A stretch of 64,000 bases of DNA. Source: Bryopsis sp. KO-2023 (lineage: Eukaryota; Chlorophyta; Ulvophyceae; Bryopsidales; Bryopsidaceae). The notes below the pieces were generated by a model. It ran no database searches and had not been told where the DNA came from. It saw nothing but the letters and a program-made list of their open reading frames with translations. The DNA is taken from positions 2,418,001 through 2,482,000 of the forward strand of contig BSYQ01000012.1 in NCBI GenBank assembly GCA_030272585.1, read 5' to 3'. The position numbers were made by a program, and so were the translations under genes. Shown piece after piece: positions 54,285 through 64,000 of the stretch (its first letter is position 1; every line of letters begins with the position of its first letter).

Positions 54285-54906
54285 TTATGTATGGCCTTGC
54301 AGACAGAACAGCATTTTAGAATGGACAAGGTGGCATCAAACATTTGCATTGCCCAGGTACAGAGCAGGGGGTGGTGGCATGCTTTGTGGAACCATTTTGC
54401 TGCTTTTGGAGTTTCAACCCATGTGGAGTCATGCTCAAAAAGTTGTGGTGCATGTAGACTCTATTGTCAAACGTTTCTATGATGTATGTTGTCTATCATG
54501 GCGCAGAAGGTCTGACTAGGATTCTGATCGTGCTCATGAATTGGGTGGTGATTACAGCCACAGTTTTTTGGTCATCAAAGTGTTCTTGCATATATGCAGT
54601 TTCCCTGAATTAGCGCCATTTTCTTGTCTTGGGAGTGGAGCTTGTGGGTGAGGCCAGGGAGTGAACTTCCATAGGCTCAGCACCAGCACATGTGTCGATG
54701 AGACCACCCGATTGCAGACGTCAACCATGTTTTCAAAATCCTCAATGGAAGCACCCTCTGTCAGATCCAACATCAGCATATTTGCAAGACCCCCCCGGTT
54801 TCTGGAGCACAAAATCTTCAACTCTTACCACATCGAGGACGAAATGCTGAGGTATGTGAAGAAATTGAAAAACAGGGTTTTGTCCCTTTGCAACTCCATG
54901 ATTCCT
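54285..54906 (+). pseudogene. Glycine decarboxylase (P-protein) fragment, decayed
   Basis: Plus-strand pieces in the order of the P-protein: MALQTEQHFRMDKVASNICI (54289-54350; intact proteins have LQTREQHIRR, so one Arg codon is lost), MYVVYHGAEGLTRI (about 54484), a VDETT segment followed by ADVNHVFKILNGST in another frame (54690-54765), then HKIFNSYHIEDEMLRYVKKL and SLCNSMIPL (54805-54906). The invariant GSCTMKLN that should follow SMIPL is absent. Changing frames and missing parts point to a pseudogene of the mitochondrial glycine cleavage enzyme. Unrecognised introns could explain some breaks. Confidence 0.7.
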
Positions 54907-54919
54907 CTGATTACTGATA

Positions 54920-55870
54920 CGGGTGCCGTAATCCAAGTGAGCCTTGAAGAACTCTGTTTTTTCTGTTGTTGCCCCCTTCTCCATGTGTAAGGATGTGTTT
55001 ACAAAAAAGCAAAAAGCCATCTCTGCTTCTTGTCCCAGTAAAGCCAATTCGTGGAAAAAAGGTAGACAAGAAAACAGAACAGAGTGTGTCGCCAAATCGA
55101 CTGGAGTTGTCAATGATTGGGTTGGGTTTATTAGTCGGAATTCTTGAAACAATGATTGGTGAGTCTGCAAGGAAACCTGGTCCGTAGCTTTCCAAGAGAG
55201 AGGAGGGACAAAGGGTGAAGCTGTGGGATGCGAGCGCTGGCTGATTCTCAGAAGTGCTTGCGACAAAGTCCAAAAAGTGAGGTCATGTGGATGTGTGGAT
55301 GGGTGAGAGTGGTGTGGGGAAGTTGTGTTCATCTATGTTTGATCCTTACAGAATATTTTCACCAAAGTAGGCAGCTATAATATGCTCTGAACAAAGAATT
55401 GTATGCAACTGTCCATCGTATGCCTTTTACTCCAATATAACAATGCTTTCCTTCTCCAGCGTCTTCCAATTTCTCCTCTGTTGCTCAGAATGTACCATTT
55501 TAATTTTTTTGTGGGTTTTTTCCAGTTCCCAAAATGCAAAAATCGAAGAACTGACAATTTATTTTGTGATCTGACTTTATCCCCGTTGAAGAACATGCTG
55601 AATCATTTGACATGCTCCATGGTGGATGGACAAGGTGGTTGAAGACTCCACCTTCATTGGGGTTCCTCTTGACTCATCAGACACACCCCTCTTTGATAAT
55701 TGATGTTCCGGAACAATCTGAAATGGGGGTGTTGGTCTTGTTTCTGGGGTGCACAAATAAATGCACTTGTATTCAGTTGGGGGTTGATTGTTGGTTGTGG
55801 TTTAAGGAACAATTGCTCTTGTAATAATATTGAATTATTTGTTGTTATTTTTGTTGTGGGGTTGGGTCTG
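54920..55870. other. No gene recognised
   Basis: A minus-strand ORF of 196 codons (55332-54742) lies opposite the P-protein fragment and has no motif. Short plus-strand ORFs only. Confidence 0.4.
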
Positions 55871-55875
55871 ATCTA

Positions 55876-56503
55876 GTCACCACCCGATTTGTACCCAGTA
55901 TGTAACAACTGCTTGCGGGTGGCTACCCAAGTACCCAATACATACCCAGGATGCAGTTGTGGTACATATGGGGTATTCCTGAATAATACCCAATGCATAC
56001 CCATTATAGTTTGGGTATGTCTCAGGTAATACCGAATTCGTACCGAGCATATTCGGGTATCGGTTGGGTACTACCCAATTCGTACCCGTTTTGGTGTGGG
56101 TATCTTTTGGGTACTACCCAATTCATACCCATTAACTTTGGGTATCTTTTGGGTACTACCCAATTCATACCCATTAACTTTGGGTATCTTTTGGGTACTA
56201 CCTAATTCATACCCATTAACTTTGGGTATCTTTTGGGTACTACCTAATTCATACCCATTAACTTTGGGTATCTTTTGGGTACTACCTAATTCATACCCAT
56301 TAACTTTGGGTATCTTTTGGGTACTACCTAATTCATACCCACCAACTCTGACAACTACCCAAATCGTACCCAAATATACCCAAATCGTACCCATAGAATA
56401 CCCAACTGGGGTATACCCAAATATACCCAAAATTACCCAATTCATGCCATTAAAAAACGGGTAGCCCGCGGGTAGTTTTGGGTACGAATTGGGTAATTTT
56501 CGT
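55876..56503. repeat. GGGTAC inverted-repeat array, site B, with 42 bp tandem units
   Basis: The same TACCC/GGGTA word set as site A. Positions about 56090-56340 hold six copies of a 42 bp unit with GGGTACTACC, TTCATACCCATTAAC and TTTGGGTATC. As 42 is a multiple of three and the unit has no stop in one frame on each strand, both strands show 14-residue periodic ORFs (FWVLPNSYP on plus, YELGSTQKIP on minus). Edges resemble site A in inverted orientation. Confidence 0.88.
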
Positions 56504-56509
56504 AACGTG

Positions 56510-57460
56510 AGTGGAAGCGGTAACATCAACACCAGGATTCGTGCTGTCAAACGATTTGTGCTGTGCATCTCTGGTTCTTGGCCTCGAGCAATAATTGTTT
56601 GTTGATACGGACTTGAGTAATAAAGCCTCGAGCTCCTCGTGTGAATTGTCCTTAGTTGAATAATGCAATACGCTAATATTGAGAGCCTTTTCTTTCAAAC
56701 CAAAACCAAACCAGGAAACATGCAACAAGGGAACTTGAGGTTGGGGATAATGATAGTATTTCTTTGGCGGTGTGGATGGATAAAGCATGGTTCATCCTTC
56801 TCAGGCTGAGGAAAGCCTTTCAGTCCCTCAAGAAACCCCAGTCGTTTTTGAACAGGGTGAAGACAGCAAAAACCCTTGTGCAATAGATGTGTTGGTTGGC
56901 GGAAAACAACAAACTTCAAATTGTTGTTCAATACAATACATGGTTGATTAACCTGAGTTCATGTGTCGATTGAAACTTCTAGTCGCACAAAGAAAATGCA
57001 CAGTCTTGAACCTTTGCAGAAAACATCAATGATGATTTTTCACAAAATAACAAGGGCTTATTACAAATTCCTGGGGCCATCCCTCAAAACACCATAGTTT
57101 CTTGTGGAAAAACCACCAAAAAACTTCTGCTTCAAGGTAGTAGTACTACCTTGTTCCAAACATGCCTTCAACGTCCTGGCTCCTGGGCAAAGTCCTGAAA
57201 ATGAAGCCAACCCGCGATCTTAAGTAATTGAAACCCCAAAGCGATCCGACATATTTCACGGAGAAATGGCTCTGCTACCGAAACGCAAAATTTTTTCGAA
57301 CTCCTTTTGGTAAAAGCAGCTTAAAACTCGGCTGACAGCACTGCGTAGAAACCCACCACCGATCGATAGAAGTACCGGAGTACTCCGAGTATTTTTTTGA
57401 GGGGAAACCAGGAAGCCAATTTTACGTACCATTCGCGGAAGTGAGCGCCGCCACCAGCAA
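56510..57460. other. Intergenic, no gene recognised
   Basis: Nothing beyond short ORFs. AGTAGTACTACC near 57140 is a small palindrome. Confidence 0.4.
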
Positions 57461-57463
57461 GCA

Positions 57464-57697
57464 ATGACAAGAATGCGAGCTGTAGTCATCTTCAACACCG
57501 ACGAACAGTGGCACGAAGTTCAGCGATTGCTTTCAAAGAGGAGAGGAGGGTTGCAACCAAACAGCCGCCGAGGGATGGGTTTTTTTCTTGATCTCGGCTC
57601 CACCCCTGACGTATTTATTGAGGCGGCGGGGTTGAGTTGCGTGTTCATCCAGGAACAGATGGTGTATTCGGGGGTTATTTCTTTCACGCCTCGTTGA
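57464..57697 (+). CDS. Small ORF, unrecognised
   Basis: 77 codons from an ATG (MTRMRAVVIFNTDEQWHEVQ), with mixed, protein-like composition but no known motif. A similar-length ORF lies on the other strand. It could be one exon of a larger gene. Confidence 0.25.
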   Translation: MTRMRAVVIFNTDEQWHEVQRLLSKRRGGLQPNSRRGMGFFLDLGSTPDVFIEAAGLSCVFIQEQMVYSGVISFTPR

Positions 57698-58371
57698 TTG
57701 GTGCGTTGGAAAAGCGATACGTGGCAAAACCACAGTCTTCCTCTTGTAAGAAAGCCAGTTTGCTTTCGGTTCTTAAGGAGAGCAGTTGTGAAGCGCTTTT
57801 CTTTTTGTTCCAGGGTGCGGTGGGATGTCCTGAAATACCCCTGTCTGACAATTCCACAGGGTGGAGGTGCTCCAAATGACAAAACTGCAAAGATCGAGGG
57901 TTGCGGCAGCGTTTGATAGGATTTCTTTTGCACCAAGTGCCTAAGTTCATATTCGGGATAAATATTTTATGCTTTTTTGGGGGGGTAAATGCAGCAATTT
58001 TTTATTTTTCCCTCTCTGGGTTCCTTGGACAAACTGACATTGGATTTCCAGTGCGAGGATGGTTTATGCCAGCAGTTGATATAGGTCGGGCTGAGACTCA
58101 CTCAGTTGCCACTCCAAAGGTTTATTCAAATGCTGTTGATGCTTTTTGAGAATGCACGTATTACCAAGTGCATATTATTCGAAGCCTACCCACCGAACGA
58201 ATACGGAATCGAGTGATATGGGACTTCTTTTGTGACATTCTGTGAAACATTTTCACGTCTGGATGGACAACGCTTTAATTTGTATCACTGCTTTCTTTAC
58301 ACCATATTTTGACCAAAACAAAAGAAAAGGAGGAAGTGATTACATGAATCAGAGGGTATGACTAAACGAAA

Positions 58372-61183
58372 AGGGGGCCTTTAGCTCTGGCCACCGATGG
58401 CAGGATGTGCTCTTTACCGACCGGTTGAATCTTGGCACCTGGGAGGAAAACCACAGCAGCTTCTCTGGTTTTGTTTTTTTCTCTTGTGAAAAGATGGAAA
58501 AATGTTGCATCTTTTGAAAAAGGAGGCACTTTCAAAGAAACAATTGCTTACGATTTACAAAAAAAAACAACCAAACAAACAAACAGCAAAAAACAGCAGA
58601 CGTCGGTAAAAAGATCAATCGAAGAAAAAGCTTCAGCTGTAAACCTTGCAATTCTTGCATCACCAGTTTCCAGAGTGAAAAACTCAACAAAGATCAACCA
58701 CCCCCACCAAACCATAATGAATTCATTTGAAATTTTGCTGCAGCGAAAGGGCTCCGCTCAGCAGCATTCAACAAAATATATTTAAACATCAAAAAAAAAA
58801 TAAAATATATATATATATATGTATGTATCGACATAACCGGCCATTCACTTACCCATAGGGACGCAGATTTCCGAAAGAGCTGATGCCAACCGCCGAATAG
58901 ATTTCGAGCTCGGTCCGACAGGGCTTTCAAAATCCACCAAAGCATAGCCAGGAATCCCAGAAATCTAAACCAAAAAATATTTCATATTTTACGAATCGTT
59001 ATTATACTAATTTTTCGAACAATTTTTTTTCCTTCTAAATTCAAGAAAACAATTTACACAAAATCAACAATATATATATATATTTTTTTTAGGTACCCAA
59101 TTTTGTCCAATTAGTAATTTAAGCTATAAAACAAAATAAACTCGTTTTTCTGGTGGATGCAACATCGGGCTTTCAAAACTTCAACATGATTTTTATTTAA
59201 GAAAAAAACAGTATATGAAGGATAATATTTTTCTTGGGTACCTCGGATCGTAGTGCAAAAGAAGAGTGGTTTATCAATGTAAATTGGGGTTGAATGGGAG
59301 ACATTTGTTGGGAAATTACTGGGGTGGGAGTTCTCTGGATGTGTGGCAGTACAGGAAGGATATAGGGATTATTCTGGGGCTGTAAACATTCTTTGGCTTG
59401 GTAAAGTTCGGTTGGTTTGGTGTCGTTTGGTCTCGTCTGGTGTCACTCTAAGGTTCGCTGTTGTTCGTTTCGAACTCTGTTCGAGTTCTCTTGGTTACTA
59501 TCACTCTTTGCTGGACGGTTGGTCGGTCGGTCGGACGGATAATCTTTTACAGTAGTATTAGAGCTGCTGGTAAACCTCGTATCAAATTTCCACGAGGCAA
59601 TTTTTTCACCGAGGAAGAATTTGAGGACACTGCATGCTAGGTGGTCCAGCCGTAGAGGACTGGGTCGGCGAAAGGGTCGATCCCGCCTTTCAAATCGTCC
59701 ACCTGTTTTTCACGATGCTATTTTTTTTGGCAAAGAGAAAAGAAAGAAAATAAATAAAACGGCATCATCAGTCAAATCAACCCTCCACCCCCCACCCCCA
59801 AAAAAATGGAAAATGAAAAATGAAAAAAAATGAAAATATAAATACATAGCTTTAAAACAAAAATAATATATACATTTTTTACTGTGTAGGAAAAAAAACA
59901 AAATCCAATACAAAAAAAAGATTTAAAAACGAAGCTTTCTTGCACAGAAAACCCTCCACTTTTCTTGTCCCTTGATACGTAATTTGCACATGCAGATTTT
60001 TGTACGATTTTTTTTCTTTTTCTTCTTTATCTTTTCACCTTCAGCTTTCCCACCACCAGCACTCTCTTGGGCTCCAGTTTAGAAAACACGGCTTTCGCCC
60101 AAGCGTTTGCCTTTTCCTCCTGGACCTCGTATTGACATTGAATCGTCAAAACCCCATTTCCGGCGCTCCTCACAAATGCACTCTTGTCGGAGATCTTCAT
60201 CGGAAAATATCACTGTTCCAATAATCTGAAATGCAAATGAAGCAAAAAAAACCAAAAAAAAACACAGCAAACTGAAACGAATGCTTAGCAAAAAAAATAT
60301 AACATTTTCATGGTAGCTTCATTTATTTCGATTCAGTTATATTCTTGTTTGCCTCCCACGCAAAAAAAAAACAACCCAACTCCAACACCAAAATTTGGAT
60401 GCGTTTCTGGTTGCATATATCAACACAGATGATTTTGAAAAGGCAAAATTACTTCTTGTAAAAAAGAAGCCTAGTTAAATATAGTTTTTTTTTTAATAAG
60501 AATATAGTTTCGAAGTGGGAATCTTTTGTTGAAATGTAAATAGCACAATGCACACTGAGATAAAAATAGAGTTGTGGAATCATCATGAAGTTTCTCTTCT
60601 CTTCTCTTCTCTTCTTCTCTTTTTTTTGTCTGGAACGGAAAAAGAAAAAGAACAGTGCATTACCTCTTGCTTCTGAAATGCATGCTGTAGCAGTGCACAG
60701 CTTCGGGCGAATAAGCTACGATCTGGCACAAAAAATACCACAGAACATTGGAGAGGTTCAGCAATCATCCAACAAAAATACCTTTATCGAGTACATAAAA
60801 CCAACAATTTTGCACCCACATCATTTTGCACAATGAACATGGGGTTTTCAGTCTCGGCCGAAAAAAAAAAAGAAGCCAACGATCGAATCGATTCGATATC
60901 AGCAGATTGAAATTTGGCGTCCTGATAATAGATCTCAACGTATCCAGTGAGTGGGGCAGAGCCTTTTCATTTGAAACAAAAACCAAAATGGTGCCTCTAG
61001 TTTCAATAGCAGGAATGATAAAGTTCAATTTTTTGGGATTAGAATCGGCTGACAGAATGAAACAACTGTCAAGATCTTTTTTTTTCTTTTTTTTTTTTAA
61101 ACAGAAGAGAAATAGCTCACCAGGAGCTCTGGACGAGATTGAAAGGCTCCTTCTCGTATCTGCAGGCATGTTGAAAAGTGGCA
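58372..61183 (-). CDS. Unrecognised multi-exon gene
   Basis: Minus-strand exons. Possible first exon 61183-61118 (MPLFNMPADTRRSLSISS, ending at GGTGAGC), then about 61075-60885 (FIIPAIETRGTILVFVSNEK), about 60755-60660 (EPLQCSVVFFVPDRSLFARS), about 60205-60039 (VLTIQCQYEVQEEKANAWAK, LEPKRVLVVGKLK), a short one near 59705-59640 (DDLKGGIDPFADPVLYGW), 58964-58853 (ISGIPGYALVDFESPVGPSS) and the last exon 58438-58372 (AKIQPVGKEHILPSVARAKG, ending in TAG). The last two join in phase (PMG then AKIQ). I do not recognise the family. It could be two genes. Confidence 0.5.
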
Positions 61184-61199
61184 TTTGGTTCAAAATTGC

Positions 61200-62930
61200 C
61201 ACCCGATGCCACTATTAAGAGCCGTGGTGGTGCCACTATTAAGGGCTGTCGTACAGTTGCGTCTGTGCAGCTTTGGGGCGGAATGGTGTCCCGGAACTGA
61301 GGGAAGCCTACCAGACCCCCTTGTACCAGTAACAGGGACAACGGGGAAACCGTCCCAGAGCGATCAGGGTGTTCTTTGTTTCTCCACCACTCCAGTATTT
61401 CAGGGGCACACGACATGTGCAATCCGTCCCCCCCCCCTTGTATTATCTAGTTTTGATTTCATGAAGTAGTTCTCAAAGTTGATTATTATTGTGCGAAGGG
61501 GTCATTTGTCAATAATAACAGCCGAATTTTATGGCTGGGAAGGCTGAGGGGTTCGTCAATGTTCAATATTGCTTCAGATTAGGAACACAAACTAGCTTCT
61601 TGTGTTCTTTTCAGATAATTTCTCTGAAGCCGATTTCACTTGTTGCTCCCAACTAACAATCGCTGGAATGAAAGCACTCGACCCACTTCACACAGTCTGA
61701 TGAACTAGCCGAACGAGCATGGACTCAAGTCAACATTCAGTGCCTCCATGGACTTTCCAGATGTTCTTACGGAATCATTCTGATTCTGTCGTTTGGATAT
61801 GCTCATCAGCATCAATCCAAGGCATGTACTCTTCGTTTCCAAGGGTCGGCACATGCGCATGTCCGTATATTCTGAAGCCGGGTGGCTTCTTCGCGTGTAA
61901 TTATGTTATGTTATATTCTGAAGCGGTCAAGTTATTCTGTATCATAATCCAGGTAGTGATTATGAGTTGTCTGATTGGTTTTTGTTCTGTACAATTTATG
62001 GAACCAAGGGCCCTAGGGTTGGATCTAGCAAAGCAACACTGGAGATACTGGGGTCTGCGTTACATCTTGAACATGGTTCAAAAGCCGCTCCATTTCAACA
62101 AAAAGAAAGAAGCAATGTTTTATTTCTCCAAACATATCATACAATTGACTGCGCGATGTCCGGCTAATCTAGTGCTCTACCCGACTCGCCCCTATCCGAC
62201 TGTATGCTCGAGTCAGTGCAGATACACGTGTCTCGACTTTGATGCTCAAAAAAAGCAGTCTTCCCAGAGCTTGTTTCAGTTCGCCGCCAAAACCTCAAGC
62301 TGCAAGTTTTGCAAAGACAAGTAGGCCTCCGTGTGTTGCAACAGCGTGTCAAGATCTCATCTTCACATTCCCCCAGGGTTCCGTCAGTTGGTGGCGGCGG
62401 CGGCGGCAGTGGTGCCGCACTACAGGAAGCGATCGTGTTCAGCGATTCACCGCACCTGACGTACAATAACATGCTCAAAAACACTGGCAAATTTGGTTCT
62501 GATCGATTCCTTTTAAAAAATCGCCCATATATACCCATTAATGAGTAAATGAGTTGCAAAATACCGAATTGGTGTTGAGATGTTTTCATCGCAACACCAA
62601 CGATACGTTTGGAGAACTCGGGAAACTTACCCAGAAATTCTACGTCTGATGAACTCGCCAGATGATAGCAAAAATCCTTTGCATTTGTTCCCGAAACAAA
62701 TAGCCGCTATCGTCTCTCCAGCTGACAAGAATACATGGTGTTCAGTGAGAGGCAAAGAAATTCAAACTACAGTGTGGTTTTGAAACCACATGCAATTTGC
62801 TTTCACAGATTTTCTACTCTGCCATCAATAAATCGAAAGGAACAAAAAACAAGCACACAAATCATTAACATAACTCCAATGGTTGACACCAAGTCGGCTC
62901 CTTCAGAATATATGGAAATGGCTACAATGA
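61200..62930. other. No gene recognised
   Basis: A plus-strand ORF of 201 codons (61719-62324) has no motif and biased composition. GGCGGCGGCGGCGGC near 62390 is a short GC repeat. Confidence 0.4.
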
Positions 62931-62933
62931 GCG

Positions 62934-63640
62934 TCAAGCAGCTCTCCGGCCAATTGCCAGTGTGTTCAGCCAAAATCGGGGATGGCACAATTTTTTAAAG
63001 GCGAATTTCATTGAGCTCATTGGATCAGGAAAAGGGTTCTGTTGCGTTTCCCCTCCCCCCTCCAATTTAGCACGAATTCGGAGACTTTCACCAAACCTGG
63101 AAATGTCACATCGCTTCCGCGCGCTACTGTTGCAACTGTTGATGTTTGTTTGTTTGTTTGTTTGTTGCAACAGCAGATACTGCTGCAGACGATGTTGAAA
63201 AGCAATTACTACTTTTCAAGTATGGGTAACATCTAAGGGAACCCCCGTCTCGGAAGTTTTGGTCGATCTTGAAGCGTGTTTTAGCGGAATCTGTAGGCGG
63301 AATATTTATGAAATCAGCCGCCAAAACGGTCATTGCGAAGCAGCAAGTGTCCTGACGGCAGCTTGAAACTGAAAACACACTGCAATGGAACAGAAATTGT
63401 GGAGGCGGGGAGATTTATCACATAACGTTTTCCACTTCCATACTTGTTTTCAGAGCACGCCTTTTTCCTTTGAGTTGGTCACGTATTTGTTCAAGATTGC
63501 AGCCACAGCCTTGAACGACATCGCACGCTTGGCTGATGGGGAACTCGCATGTCCCGTCGAAAGCTTCCAAACCAAAGTCAAAAAACTCGACGGCCTCATC
63601 TGCTATTTCCTCGAGTCCCTCTTTCCGCAAGAATTCTGAC
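62934..63640 (-). CDS. Unrecognised gene, 3' exons
   Basis: Minus strand: exon 63640-63444 (SEFLRKEGLEEIADEAVEFF, FPISQACDVVQGCGCNLEQI) with TGCAG acceptor and GTATGG donor, a less certain exon from 63368 to about 63240 (CCFAMTVLAADFINIPP), and a last exon 63096-62934 (FGESLRIRAKLEGGG, ending in TGA). The helical, acidic first exon looks genuinely coding. No family is recognised. The gene probably continues past the right edge. Confidence 0.4.
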
Positions 63641-64000
63641 CTGCAGAAGAAAAAATCTATCATTCAGGAACACAAGGCACATCAGTATTGTTCCGTTCGT
63701 TATGCATACGGTGTGGGTTTTCCCTTCTTTTTGTCGCGAGCGTGGTGTCTCAGATGTTCTACTTCTGAAAAACAAACAAACGTACCTATAGCGATGGACC
63801 ATTCACTGTACACCCATTCAACCATCCAACTATGGTCTGCGACTGTGCGGTAGCGCTGCGTCGCAGACATACATTTTCGTGTCGCTGTATCGGTACCGTC
63901 TACAACGATATAAACCTGGCTAGCTAATGGGTGTTCATTGTATTCCCCTGATGCTATAGGCTCTCGCCTGGCATGTCTTGTAATATTTTTGGACGGTACG

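Noticed and set aside
54742-55332. 196-codon minus-strand ORF
   Set aside because: It lies opposite the glycine decarboxylase-like sequence and has no recognisable motif.
56096-56464. Repeat protein with 14-residue units
   Set aside because: Both strands are open with equal periodicity, there is no start context, and the DNA is a 42 bp tandem repeat. Treated as a non-coding array.
1-64000. CRISPR arrays, bacterial operons or phage-type defence systems
   Set aside because: Repeats present are LTRs, inverted repeats and minisatellites. Genes have spliceosomal introns, so the DNA is eukaryotic.

Overview
The window looks like nuclear DNA of a green alga. It holds a gene for a chlorophyll a/b-binding antenna protein of the LHCII type, broken by two short GT-AG introns and with a short green-type plastid transit peptide. 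Other host genes are intron-rich with long AT-rich introns, and one is a plant-type KDM3/JMJ25-like gene. The heavy load of nested LTR retrotransposons and a PAT-like DIRS element suggests a large, repeat-rich genome. A charophyte such as Chara would fit, but I cannot prove the species from sequence alone.

Left part (1-17748): the 3' end of a Ty3/gypsy chromovirus (integrase with chromodomain, an extra downstream ORF, 3' LTR) carries three younger insertions. One LTR element (543-5246) splits the integrase. A hAT-like miniature transposon (6472-6936) carries a tRNA-like sequence. A second LTR element (8674-17394) splits the 3' LTR. The two inner LTR elements have related LTR ends and the same primer-binding site. 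One encodes no integrase and the other only a decayed remnant, yet their LTR pairs are (nearly) identical, so both moved recently and probably borrowed an integrase.

Middle part (17749-41000): host DNA. A 2.3 kb tandem duplication of a leucine-rich-repeat gene (19.8-22.2 kb and 24.1-26.4 kb, minus strand) is followed by the LHC gene (27710-28743, minus) and tRNA-Leu(UAA). A 1.29 kb near-perfect palindrome lies 12 bp upstream of the tRNA. Then come an ankyrin fragment, a KDM3/JMJ25-like gene (32198-35583, minus) with zinc-binding exons and the start of its catalytic region, a coiled-coil gene, and a small secreted polyglycine protein gene.

Right part (41000-64000): a GGGTAC-rich inverted-repeat sequence was entered by a DIRS/PAT-like tyrosine-recombinase retrotransposon (41524-53778). 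Its RT gene was later broken by a second copy of the same tRNA-bearing miniature transposon, and its right repeat was broken by a 7 kb LTR element with no coding capacity (46685-53712). Beyond it lie a decayed glycine decarboxylase P-protein fragment, a second GGGTAC array with 42 bp units, and exons of two unrecognised minus-strand genes.
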